This document shows positions 1-10,470 of a stretch of 64,000 nucleotides of DNA, piece by piece. The DNA is from Brachionus manjavacas (Eukaryota; Rotifera; Eurotatoria; Ploima; Brachionidae), in the NCBI GenBank assembly GCA_019054805.1, contig JAHQIY010000002.1, positions 1,488,001-1,552,000 on the forward strand. The letters are read 5' to 3'. The translations under genes and the position numbers were made by a program. The stretch's first letter is position 1; each line of letters starts with the position of its first letter. The notes beneath the pieces were generated by a model that was given only the letters and a program-made list of their open reading frames with translations, made no database searches and was not told the origin of the DNA.

Positions 1-792
1 TAATAGTGCAAATAAGCAAAGATTTAGAGGCGATCGCCAAAGTATGGTATAATTTTCCTACTGAGGGGGCAAAAGCAAGAGATCTAATAGGGTCAGTGCA
101 AACTTGGGCTCGTTCTATTTTAGCATATTGTCTGGTGTTTTCATTATGCTCAAAAATAATTAGTTTTTCCGAAGTTGGATTTATTTCATCCGATCCCAAA
201 GCTAGTAAAATTGGCAACTTAAAACAAGTACTCCAGCTACAGGAACTGCAAGAACTCATATTTGTTCTTAAATCTGGATGAATAATGCTCCAAACATTCG
301 AATTAATGATGTCATTGCATTCATAAATTTTCACTTCTCCGCTCTGACTGCATAAAACCAGCTGCAGACCCAAATACTTTGGTGCAAATTTAAGATCTGT
401 TATTGTGGATCGTGAGTCATGTAGAGCCAAACGCTTGACCCATCCATTTTGAGTTGATCGGCCAGTGCCGAAACAAGTTTCTTCATATATCCAAACCACT
501 CTGTCAAATGCAACTGCGAGCAAATTTCCAAATTCGGGATGAGCCCAGGCTACTTTTTGTAAACCAGAATTATGCTTTTAAATTCAAAAAGATAGAATTA
601 TTCAAAAATGAAAATTTTCTATTCTACCCTCAGTTCCTCTTTAAAAACCCATTCATTGTTTTCGTTAATATTCCATATTTTTACAGTTTGGTCTAAAGAA
701 GCAGTGGCAACTCGTTTTCCATAAAAATCAAATGCTATGTCCTGAATTAGATCCTTATGGTCAGTGTGTATTTGTTTTAAAGATGAATTCAT
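1..792 (-). CDS. SEH1L: SEH1-like nucleoporin / GATOR2 WD40 protein, 5' part
   Basis: SEH1 is a WD40 beta-propeller of the Y-shaped nuclear pore subcomplex and of the GATOR2 nutrient-sensing complex. The reading frame starts at the ATG at 792. Exon 1 is 792-628 (55 codons, phase 0), a 53-bp GT-AG intron covers 627-575, and exon 2 runs from 574 off the left edge. Visible family features are HTDHKDLIQDIAFDFYGKR near the start, a first blade ending DQTVKIWN, and then AWAHPEFGN followed by FDRVVWIYEE, which follow the animal SEH1 order closely. The C-terminal blades lie outside the window. No acceptor-like AG stands near this start codon. The short plus-strand frame over 6-281 is its shadow. Confidence 0.9.
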
Positions 793-1349
793 TTGATTAT
801 ATTTAAAATGTTGTGTTTAAATCAGATTTTTTTCAAATAATAATAATAAAAAATTTGAATAATTATACTTGATTTTTATTCTAAATAAGTGCAAAATAAA
901 GTAATAATTTTAAATTTTATTTAAAGATTTTTTTAGTTTCAAAATAATATTATAAAATCGTTTTGACTTGACAAACAATTATTCTCTAGATCAATTCAAA
1001 AGACATTTTATTCACAAATATATCTTTTTTCTTTATTTAAATTAAATTAGAATTTATTAAATACTCTTTTTAAAATTTTATTTTGCCCATCTCAATTTGA
1101 ATATGCCACATCTTCCACTTTTAAAAACCTTTTAAATAATAAAAAATTTTGTTTCTTTATAAAATATATCAAAATTTAAAAAAATAAAAGAAGATCACAA
1201 AAAATTTTTATTTCAAAAAGACTTCAGATTATGACGTAAAATTTTGAGCTCTTTCAGAATATGTACCGGTTGATGGGGATTTATGGAGTAATTAGTAAGA
1301 TATACCTTAAAAAATTAATTGAGTTTCAAAAAAATCGTAAATAAAAACA
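793..1349. other. AT-rich spacer
   Basis: This is the upstream flank of the SEH1 gene and runs into the 5' side of the LINE. It is low-complexity A/T sequence. No exon, RNA gene or repeat was recognised. Confidence 0.6.
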
Positions 1350-3697
1350 TGACCGACTATATGATTCAAGCAAATTGGCCAGCCTGTCCACCTGCGACAG
1401 CACCAGTAACAAAAACAGTCTATATCTGGCTACAACAAATATCAACAGCAATGTCATCCGTCCAAACCAGAATCCGTATCCTAGAAGAGGAAAACAAGAC
1501 TCAAGCAGTTCAAATCTCGAACCTAAACACAGAGTTAACAGAATTGAAGAGTGCTGTTGCTACAAATATTGCAGAAACATCAAGCACTATGACATTCACT
1601 AGTATGGTTCAAAACAACGGGAAAAAAAGCGAAGCAGAGATGATATCATTCAAAAAATGGCACTTGAACTGAAAGAAAGAAAAAAGAACAATTTAATAAT
1701 CAGTGGCCTCGAAGAGAGCACCAGTGAAAGCGACGAAGATAAAATCAAGGACGACAAAGTAAAAGTAGAGCACATACTCGAAAAGCTTGGTGTCAACAAG
1801 AACAAATGTAAAAGAATAGCAAGAATGAGACAGCGAAGAAGAACTCAAGAAAACGACCTAGCATCTGATAAAAAGAATCCGAAGCGCTTATACGCGTAAA
1901 TAAGCTCAAAACAAACAATAAACAAAGAATATACACGATTATCAACGAAAAAAAAGAAATTTTGACCGAATTAAACCGATATATCAAACGCCTTAAACTA
2001 TCAATTCAACTCGGTATTCGTCAAAGAGAACGCAGATGAGAAAATGCCATTATTCGAATCTAGAACTAACGAACGCCTCAATCATATCATTTTCTCGAAT
2101 GATAAAATCGTCACTCTTCTCTCACAATTGGATAGAAACAAATCTGTTGGTAACGATGGCGTACACCCATGTGCTCTAAAAGAAAATGCGTCAAGCTGGT
2201 CACAGCCTCTAAAACTAATTTTCCAGAGATCGATGAATACGGGAAAAGTGCCTAAAGCTTGGTTGGAAGCGAATGTGACCCCCTTGTTAACATTCGAACC
2301 CCTTGGGAAACAATTCAGATCCAACAAACCATAGACCAATTTCGTTGACTTCCGTTCCGTGCAAGATAATGGAAAAGTTAGTAAAAATAGAAACTATTTC
2401 CTTCCTCAACAAATACAACCTGTTATCGAAAAAACAACAAAGCTTCGTCAACAAAAAAGCTTGCGTCACGAACCTTTTAGAGACTATGGATTTTACCACA
2501 AAAGCGCTCGCTTCAAAACAATCGGTCGATATCGTCTTTCTAGACTTTGCCAAAGCCTTTGACAGAGTTCCACACGAACGTCTCTTATTCAAATTAGGTA
2601 AATATGGAATAAAAGAAGAATTATTAAACTGGATAAGAGCTTTTCTCACCGACCGCAGACAAAGAGTAATTTTAGGTGACAGTGCGTCCGACTGGCTCAA
2701 AGTGCACAGCGGAGTTTCCCAAGGCTCAGTACTTGGCCCAACGCTGTTCATCATCTTTATTAACGACCTTGCTGAATCTCTAAAGTGCACAACCAAAATG
2801 TACTCAGACGACACTAAGATTATAGCAAATTTAGGCTCAAAAAACACGTCAGAAAACTCTGTCAAACTTCAACTCGACATAGACACAACAGTTAGCTGGA
2901 CAACAACTTGGTTAATGCTCCTCAATGCAGAGAAATGTAAAGTAATGCATATTGGCAAATCAAACCCAAAAACAACTTACACAATGTGCTGTTATGACTC
3001 AAACTTAACCGTTGATATTGCCACAACCGAACGCGAAAAAGATCTCGGAGTACTAATCTCTAACGACCTTAAGCCTAGCGCTCAAGTAAACAAAGCAGCT
3101 TCAAATGCAAATAGTTTATTAGGTCTCCTAAAAAGGACATTCGTTTTCAGAGATGCTAAACTCTGTAAAAAACTTTATACGTCTTACGTGTGACCTCAAA
3201 TTGAATTCGCCGTCTCGGCCTGGTCACCTTATACAAAAAAAGACATAAAACACTCGAAAAAGTTCAACACAGAGTCACCAAAGTCTCTCACGAGTTAAGA
3301 CATCTTCCGTATGAGATAAGATGCAACAGATTAGGCTAATCATCATTATTCATCAGAAGAATACGCGGCGATCTAATTCAAAAGTACAAACTCGAAAAAG
3401 GTCTAGAAGAAATCAACTGGCACGAAAATCCTAAATGCGGAGAAGCTAGAGGTGGTCATAGAGGGCACTTTAAACGCGAAATAGTGAGATGCTGCAATCA
3501 GAGACACGAATTCTTCAACAACAGAATTGCAAACCCTTGGAATGCACTCCCAAACGAAGTCATAGAATCGCTTAATGTCAAGACTTTCAAGATCAACTTA
3601 GACAAACACATTGGTAACTGCCACAGGGCGTCAGTCGCATAGCTGACGCGCTCCGCGTGATTCATCACGCTGCAGTTTTAAACTACTACTACTACCT
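1350..3697 (+). mobile_element. Decayed non-LTR retrotransposon (LINE, CR1/Jockey-like), copy 1
   Basis: The 5' part encodes an ORF1-like protein. A coiled-coil stretch with LEEENKTQ lies in the frame from 1350, and after a frame change at about 1645-1657 comes KKNNLIISGLEES, typical of LINE ORF1 proteins. Reverse transcriptase begins near 2010 (NKSVGNDGVHP), shifts frame near 2300, and continues with DFAKAFDRVPHERL, SGVSQGSVLGP and a catalytic box reading YSDD where YADD is usual. A stop at about 3191 and further frame breaks follow. The last readable coding piece (WNALPNEV) ends at about 3640. The 3' tail has two hairpins and then (CTA)n at 3682-3697. Only about 140 bp separate ORF1 from RT, so the apurinic endonuclease domain is missing. 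The element cannot be autonomous. Confidence 0.85.
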
Positions 3698-3849
3698 CTC
3701 AGAAGACAGAAGACATACTACCTTGCTTAGTTCTGGTGTCTTTAGACTCTTAGCACCGAAAATTTTTTTCTTTGTTAATTATAAAATTCCAGTGTAAATT
3801 TTGATTGAAAAATTATTGTGAACACATTATTGGATGCTCATTTTAACTA

Positions 3850-4490
3850 AAGCTCATGGAATTCAGTAGTTTGAAAATTCCTATTTGTACAATCAAAAAT
3901 AGCCATCAGATTTGCAGTTGTTATTGAATCAGATGAAGATGTCAATTCAAGTAAGAGACAAATCACTAGAGAAGGAAGTTTTACCTTCCACAACCTTTTT
4001 TTTTTTTTGTCCGAGTGATTGAAAAACAAAAGCAAAACAAAATACTAATTATCTGTATTGTTTTTTAATAAATTTTTCAATTTGTAAAAAATAATTATTT
4101 TTTTTTTATATTAGGTATGAATTCATTACTACTTATCAAAACACTCATTAACTGGAAGTTTAATTACTTGGAGACTATTTATTTTAAATAAACTTTATTA
4201 TCAGTTTATATTAACTAAAGATGAAATAATAGAACAAACAAAATGAAATTTTACATTTATAAGAAAAGTATTACCTATTTAATATGAAGAAAAAAAAATT
4301 TTGAGAGAAAAAATAGGAAACTCAATTTTTTTGTGGCAATAGAAACCTTTTTTCTTTTTCGGAATGCATTACATTTCCAAAATTTTTTCTCATTTGACAA
4401 TTCCTGTACGTCTAATCTTTGAACTTTGGATGGTCTCTCATTCTCGAAACAATCATCTTCCGACTCTATTTTGACATTTTCCGGGATTTA
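3850..4490. other. Spacer with two coding-like islands of unknown origin
   Basis: Plus strand 3875-4018 is open for 47 codons and contains AVVIESDEDVNSSKR. Minus strand 4487-4275 is open for 70 codons and contains NVKIESEDDCFENERPSK and later EKKFWKCNAF. The two share an IES[DE].D motif that also occurs in the tail of the EGF-like gene at 8802. Neither island has a clear start or clear splice sites. They may be broken exons of the EGF-like family, transposase remnants or chance. The rest of the stretch is AT-rich with nothing recognised. Confidence 0.3.
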
Positions 4491-4499
4491 AACACTATC

Positions 4500-4911
4500 A
4501 GGTGGTTGATTTAAAAGTGTTTGTAATAGAGTAAAGTCTTTTGAAATACATTAAAAAAATTGAACTAATATGTAAAATAATCTTCAAAAAGTCCGATATT
4601 GGTTATATATAAAGAATCATCCGATGTATTTAATGTTGTAAAATTCACAAAGCCAATTTTTTCTGTAAATGAAACAAAGTTTTTTGGCCTTCAAAACAGA
4701 AGTAGATTCACTTTGTTTTATTTGCAAAATTAGTTAAGGCTAAAATTAAAATAAAAATTTCCTTTTTTGCATTGAAAATTTGTATTTTTAAATAAACTTT
4801 TAATTTTTGATAATAATAATAATACCAAAAATTTTTTTTAATAACAACCAAAACTTGTGTAAAAGTAGAAAAATACGTCATTTTCTACTCTAAATTAAAG
4901 ATTTTAGTTTC
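4500..4911. repeat. Left arm of a ~410-bp inverted repeat
   Basis: This pairs with 5971-6378 in reverse complement at an estimated 97-98% identity. The only clear differences noted are a few substitutions and a 3-bp gap at the outer edge. It carries a (TAA)n run near 4810 and, on the plus strand, codons for DLKVFVIE followed by TAA. These equal the C-terminal codons and stop of the EGF-like gene in the right arm. The inner boundary is sharp at 4911. Confidence 0.9.
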
Positions 4912-5417
4912 AAGAGATTTGATTTGAATTGAAACTTTTTTTGAAAAAAATTATTTCTGACAACAAAAAATTTTTGAAACCATTTGAGAAACATTTTAAC
5001 ACCAGATTACAAAAATTCTAGATTTAATTATTTTGATATCAGTTCTGTTAAGCCTTAAAGTAACTATCTTAAAGTAACATTAATTCAATTTTGCTTCAAC
5101 GATATAAGATAAACAATCTTAAATAAATTTTTATATCTATATATCTTTTTTTTAATTTCGTTTATTTTTTTACTTTATTTTTATTTTATTCTATTTTATC
5201 TTACATTTTTTTTATTTATGAATATTCCGTTTTTTTTTAGTTCTTTTATTTCCTTTTCGTATTAAAAATGAACCAACGCTTAAAAATTTTTAAAAAATTT
5301 ATATAAATTCAACTCAAATATAACTAAACTTTTTTTTTTTTGCAAATTCGACTTTTGGCTTAGCAATCTTGTTCTTAATTTATAGCGTCATCACGTGATT
5401 TAAAAGCTAAATTTCAA

Positions 5418-5992
5418 ATGGAAAGTTCGCTAGCGAGCGAAATTCAACGTTGGAATTTTAAGAATTCAGTCAAACTGAATCTTAAAAAATTGGAGAAACC
5501 TGTAAATTACAAAACAATCTTTAAGCAACTCAAACGTGTACTCAGAGACTCGGAATTTAAAGAAATTACAGCAATTTACAATTTCTCTTCGAACAAAATA
5601 TGGATTTTAAAGTTCGAACACGCTTTTACAACATCGAAAGTCTTTGAAGTTCAATCGAAATTAATTATGTATTTTATAAAATTGAAGATGCAAATAAATT
5701 GCAGGAGACAAGAAGATACTAGATATTTAGGTTTCACTATCTCCCAGAAGATTTCAACAAGGAATTACTTCGAGACTTTTTCGATGCTGTTAAAATCAAT
5801 GGTCTCAAAGTTGAACAAATTTTTAAAGAAACATACAAATAAAGTCAAGTTAAAAACGGTGTGAAACGAGTAAAAGTTTCCTTCCCGAAACAATCAGATC
5901 ATTTAGTTAGAAATTTGACTGGTCCAACAGTTCTATACAGATTAAAGTGCGCAATTTCAATTGCTGAACAGAAACTAAAATCTTTAATTTAG
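5418..5992 (+). pseudogene. Broken Gag-like / ORF1-like coding remnant
   Basis: The frame opens at ATG 5418 (MESSLASEIQ). The similarity-like reading then moves to a second frame around 5640-5700. That frame contains RFHYLPEDFNKELLRDFF and GVKRVKVSFPK and ends with LYRLKCAIS at the TAG of 5990, but it is interrupted by stops at 5720 and 5840. The pattern (aromatic/hydrophobic strand, HxLPxD.., NGV+.V, then Y+LKC) resembles the nucleic-acid-binding domain of retroelement Gag/ORF1 proteins upstream of a zinc knuckle. The knuckle itself is absent. The last codons fall inside the right inverted arm. No reverse transcriptase or transposase is visible between the arms. Family assignment is tentative. 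Confidence 0.5.
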
Positions 5993-6378
5993 AGTAGAAA
6001 ATGACGTATTTTTCTACTTTTACACAAGTTTTGGTTGTTATTAAAAAAAATTTTTGGTATTATTATTATTATCAAAAATTAAAAGTTTATTTAAAAATAC
6101 AAATTTTCAATGCAAAAAAGGAAATTTTTATTTTAATTTTAGCCTTAACTAATTTTGCAAATAAAACAAAGTGAATCTACTTCTGTTTTGAAGGCCAAAA
6201 AACTTTGTTTCATTTACAGAAAAAATTGGCTTTGTGAATTTTACAACATTAAATACATCGGATGATTCTTTATATATAACCAATATCGGACTTTTTGAAG
6301 ATTATTTTACATATTAGTTCAATTTTTTTAATGTATCTAAAAAGACTTTACTCAATTACAAACACTTTTAAACCACTC
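5971..6378. repeat. Right arm of a ~410-bp inverted repeat, overlapping a terminal exon
   Basis: Reverse complement of 4500-4911. Its outer 30 bases are the last codons and stop (TAA at 6350-6348) of the EGF-like gene on the minus strand. The remainder would be that gene's 3' UTR. The inner end abuts the last codons of the Gag-like remnant. Confidence 0.9.
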
Positions 6379-7192
6379 ATTTGTTTCGAAGAATTTTGTG
6401 GATAGAAAACTTGATCGTTAATTTCACACATCTTACCGCTATAACCCTTAAATAAATAAAAAGAATGAGTTATTGATAGATTATTTTTCAGTAGCTAAAT
6501 TTTTTTTAAAATAAATTTCTAAAGCTTAAAACAAAAAAAATTCAAAGGATGATTTTATTTAAGAGTAGATATCAATTTTTTGTATTAAATTTTTTGTTAG
6601 ATGTTAAAATTTGCTGAAAACTCAAAATATTTTGTTTAATGTTTCAAAATCATCGAAACAACTTAAATATTTTTTCTTAAATTATCTTTTAGAAAATTGT
6701 TATCTACTTTTATTTATTTTTTTTGGAATCATTTAATATAAAAAAACAATTAATTTCACTATAACATGAATCTTTAATTTTATTTTCTTACTTTTAAACA
6801 TTCACAATACAAAAAATTGCGGTAAATATGGATTTTTCCTAAAAATATAAGATTGAATTAAAATTTTGATACTGGTACATAGGTGATTTGATCTTATGTT
6901 TGTTTCTGAAAATATTAAAGTAAAATTGAATTAACATTTTCAAAAGCTACATTAGATTCACACAACTTTTTTAGTAAATTTAATATTTTTATAAAATTAA
7001 TTTTTAAATTTCATTTACTTTTTTTATTTTAGTATTTATTCTAATAAAATAAAAATATTACAAAATTAAATCAAAATTACCTCCGTTTTCACAGTGAAAT
7101 ACTTCTTTAAATTTTCTTGGCTTGTATAGAATCATACAAATATTTGGTTCATAAACATTAAATAATAACAATAGCCAAAATATAAAGTGCAT
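6348..7192 (-). CDS. Small secreted EGF-like protein (paralogue B)
   Basis: Three exons were rebuilt by hand: 7192-7081 (signal peptide MHFIFWLLLLFNVYEPNIC and HCENGG), 6838-6792 (47 nt, GKIHIYRNFLYCECLK) and 6446-6348 (GYSGKMCEIN to a TAA). The introns are 242 and 345 bp with GT-AG ends, at phase 1 and phase 0. The predicted protein has 85 residues. The C-x-N-G-G, C-x-C and G-x-x-C-E spacing is that of an EGF-like domain, but the third cysteine expected after NGG is missing, as in the paralogue at 8802, which has the same intron phases and the same 47-nt middle exon. The final codons and stop lie in the 5971-6378 inverted arm, so the C-terminus is probably rearranged. Function unknown. Confidence 0.7.
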
Positions 7193-7481
7193 TCTTAAAT
7201 AATCTATTATAAATATTACATTTATGATTTTTTTTTAACTCTTATAAATTTCTTTTTTATGTATAACTGATAGAGATTATTTAACTTTATCTTTAAATTT
7301 TATTATTTAATACGAATATTATCTAATCTAAATTTTCGGATTATTTTTTCATTTTTTCTTTTTAAAAAAAAATCACAATTTTTTTGTCAAATAATTTTTA
7401 AATTGTGTTTTGAATTAAATTAATTCATTTATTTAATAATAATTTTAATTAAATTAAATAATTGTTTAACTATTCCAAAAG

Positions 7482-7952
7482 CTATCTATTGTATTCGTCT
7501 TCTAAACACCTGTTTACCACTTGCAATAAATTCATGTTTTCAAGAGCGGCAGCAACCCTCTCTTTATCTGCTAGTTGTTTATTAATTGCTGTTTCACTTG
7601 CATGTGTCCCTTCTTTAATGGAAACCTCTGTTTTGAAATTGGAAGGCAATGATCTTAGTAATTTGACTTTGATTGACAAACCTATCAATGTAGCCATACT
7701 ACAATGCGGTATTGTTGGTGTGAATTCGACTCTACAAGTAGAGGATTTATTATCTATTTTGACTGAATCAATGTCGAGAACATTTAGTTCTTCGAGAGTT
7801 AAAGGGTGTTCGGGATCTTGGAGATTTCGAATGATGTCAAATACTTCCCTTTCATCTATCATATCTTCATAACTGTTATCATAGTCAGTTTCCGATACTG
7901 TTCTTTCTTCTAACCGCTGGTAAACCGATGGATTAACATTTTCAACAACCAT
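7482..7952 (-). CDS. CIAO2B: CIAO2B / MIP18-type cytosolic Fe-S assembly protein
   Basis: This is a subunit of the CIA targeting complex that delivers Fe-S clusters to cytosolic and nuclear proteins together with MMS19 and CIAO1. The single exon encodes 156 residues, against about 163 in vertebrates. It starts at ATG 7952 ([14 protein letters not shown]). Family hallmarks are [13 protein letters not shown] near residue 46, [19 protein letters not shown] around the reactive cysteine at position 84, and [20 protein letters not shown] near the end. The gene is intact and sits between the two EGF-like genes. Confidence 0.97.
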   Translation of the reverse strand: MVVENVNPSVYQRLEERTVSETDYDNSYEDMIDEREVFDIIRNLQDPEHPLTLEELNVLDIDSVKIDNKSSTCRVEFTPTIPHCSMATLIGLSIKVKLLRSLPSNFKTEVSIKEGTHASETAINKQLADKERVAAALENMNLLQVVNRCLEDEYNR

Positions 7953-8801
7953 TTTTTGGTAATTTTCTTTACTTAAAAATAAATTTTCTTTGAATATTTC
8001 ATAAAATATAATTTATACGTGCAATTAATTTTGAGTGCAAAATTTAAAAATAAAAAGTCTTATGTTTTTTTGTCTTGTAGTTTTTGTTATGAAAGCATTT
8101 ATGTGATAAAAATGCGCAATTTATTTATTTTTTAGAAGAGACTTTATGTATTTTGTCTCAACAATAATTGATTTTTTTATTTAAATCTTATTTTGCACTA
8201 TTTAATTTTTTTTTTAATTTAGAAAAAAACTAAAATAACAAAATAAATTTAATTTAAAATCATTATTTTTTTACATTTTTATTTTATTCAAATTTATAAA
8301 TGCTTCTTCTTAATATTTCGATTTCAATTTTTATTTTTTGATCAAACATTTTCGCTAAAAAATTGGTAAAATTTTGTTCTTTGGTAAAGTTTTTGATTTA
8401 GAACAATATTCCTTTAAAAAACAACCGCTTCGGATTCTTGGGAATTTTCCTTTTTTTTTCAATCGTAAAATTGGAAAAAAATCCAAACTTAAATTTGGTA
8501 AAAATTAATTTATTTTTTAGTCAAAAAACAATTTTCTGCTGAAATTATCATTTGAATAAAAATTTCTGTTTGCTAACATAATAAAAGAAAAGATTGTTCT
8601 AATAAAAAATTTTTGATCATATATTTTCGCCATCTTGTAATGTAATTGCCTTAAATTTTTTTTTCATTTTCTTATAATTTTTTTTTAGCTAAGCAAATTT
8701 TAGCTAAGATAATTTTTTAAGTTTATCTTATTTCTAAGAATATAAAAATTAAGTGATTTTAAAGCAAAATTTAAATTTTTAAATTTATAAACGAATAATA
8801 A
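7953..8801. other. AT-rich spacer
   Basis: This lies between the start codons of CIAO2B (minus) and EGF-like gene A (plus), so any promoters would be divergent. It is very A/T-rich and no motif could be called. Confidence 0.5.
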
Positions 8802-9313
8802 ATGTCCAGTTTGATAAGATATTTAATTTTAATTTGTCTCATTTCAAATTCAAAGAATTGGTCAAATTTCAATTTAAATAATAATTATTTCTCAAAAAAT
8901 GAAAAATCATCATGTAAATATGACGAAACTAATGAAAACGTTGTTTTTTTAAGATGCTATAACGGAGGTATTTTTCTAATTGTAAAAATAATTTTTTAAA
9001 AATTTGAAACCAAAGGAACTTTGCATTTGTTTCGTGAAAAAATTAACTGCCTATGTCCAAAAGTAAATTAATTTTATTTTCTAAATAAATAAAAAATATT
9101 TTTTTAAAATAAAATTAAATAATATCTGTTTTAATTTTATAGGAATTTAATGGACAATTTTGTGAATATAGCATTTCAAATAATAAAACCGTTAATCACA
9201 AAAAGCGACCTGCAATTATAGTCTATTATATAGAGTCCGATCAATTTATCAACAGATACAATTCAAATTTTTGTGATAACTCAATTTTTAATATATTAAT
9301 GCATCGAGATTGA
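8802..9313 (+). CDS. Small secreted EGF-like protein (paralogue A)
   Basis: Three exons: 8802-8967, 9016-9062 (47 nt) and 9143-9313, with introns of 48 and 80 bp, GT-AG, at phase 1 and phase 0. The protein has 127 residues. It begins with a hydrophobic leader (MSSLIRYLILICLIS), then a linker, then the EGF-like core: RCYNGG, TLHLFREKINCLCPK and EFNGQFCEY. The cysteine after NGG (C3 of a standard EGF module) is absent, while the C-x-C and G-x-x-C-E elements are present. The tail has a KKRPAIIVYYIESD stretch and one more cysteine. The first and third exons are too short to stand out alone. Secreted, role unknown. Similarity to paralogue B is clear in the core only. Confidence 0.75.
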
Positions 9314-10035
9314 AAAACATTTTTGGAAAAATTTTTTGATATGTACAATTGGAATTAGAAGTGTCAAATATAATTAGGTTTGAAAAAATTGAAGATTTTT
9401 TGTTCAAAGTAAAGCTTTTAATTTTTAAATGTTGAACTAATAAATTAAAATTTCAAGATTAAAAAATTAAAAACTTAAAAATGCACAAAAAACTTTGATT
9501 TCTGAAGAACAGAATGATATTTAACACATTTAATTCTGTAAATTCAATTGCCAAAAAAATACATCTCCTTTTTTTTCTTTTCATGCTATAAATTGCTCAA
9601 TTTTATTTCTAGAAATAAATTTTTAATAAAAGTAAAATTTAATAAGTTTATTTTTTGCTAGAAATTAAAAGAAATTAAAAATATTCAAGCACAAAAATTT
9701 TTATAGTATTAGTTATCTTATAAGTTAAAGCTTTAAATTTTTGAAGAACGCTGTAATACAAGGTTAAATTTAATTAAAATTTTGTCAAACGAAAAATGGT
9801 GTCCAAATAAAAACTAAAATATTGAATATTGAATATTGATTTGAATCCATTTTTGATTACTCTATCCTTGACTACAATTATCCTCAAAAAGTATTTACTA
9901 TCAAACGAATAAAGTGCCCCAAATCAAAAACCGTAAGTATCAGACATTAAAATTTAAACATTTTTCACCTATTGACGATGGCTGCTAATATGACTAAAAG
10001 CTAAAAAGTTATCATATTATACTGTGTGCTATTAT

Positions 10036-10179
10036 TGGCAAGTTTTTTTTTCTATTTAACTTTTTTAAAATTTTGAAATTACATTGTTTAATTAAAACTT
10101 AAGACCTAAGCATGTTAAAATTTGAAATATAATCACGCAATTATTTCTAAAAATGTAAAATAGAAAAAAAAACTTGCCA
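10036..10179. repeat. 144-bp foldback (MITE-like) element
   Basis: The 25-bp arms 10036-10060 and 10155-10179 are near-perfect reverse complements starting TGGCAAGTTTTT. They enclose about 94 bp without coding potential. No target duplication is visible. Confidence 0.55.
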
Positions 10180-10249
10180 GTTCTACTTATTTTAATCATT
10201 TTACTAATTTTATTTATTTAACTCATTTTATTAAATTTTACTAGTGACT

Positions 10250-10310
10250 AGTGCTCTTGTCAAAGTAAACTGACTCACACTTCATTTATTTAATTGACAA
10301 AATTATGAAT
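10250..10310. repeat. Short dispersed repeat, copy 1
   Basis: CTAGTGCTCTTGTCAAAG followed by a stretch like ACTGA-TAACACTTCATTT. It matches 10423-10470 and 35541-35590. Confidence 0.5.
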
Positions 10311-10422
10311 TTTTATAAAATGATCAAGGATTTTTTAAAGAGTCCAAAATATTTAAAGAATCACTTTATATTTTTCTTTCATATTTTTTTAAAATAAAAG
10401 TTTCAAGGCTGATCGACATGCT

Positions 10423-10470
10423 ATTGCCTTTGTCAAAGAAGACTGATTAACACTTCATTTATTCACAAGT
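10423..10470. repeat. Short dispersed repeat, copy 2
   Basis: TTTGTCAAAGAAGACTGATT and AACACTTCATTTATT match the neighbouring copy at 10250 and a third at 35541. Confidence 0.5.

Noticed and set aside
6..281. 91-codon plus-strand frame at the left edge
   Set aside because: Antisense of SEH1 exon 2, which has strong family similarity.
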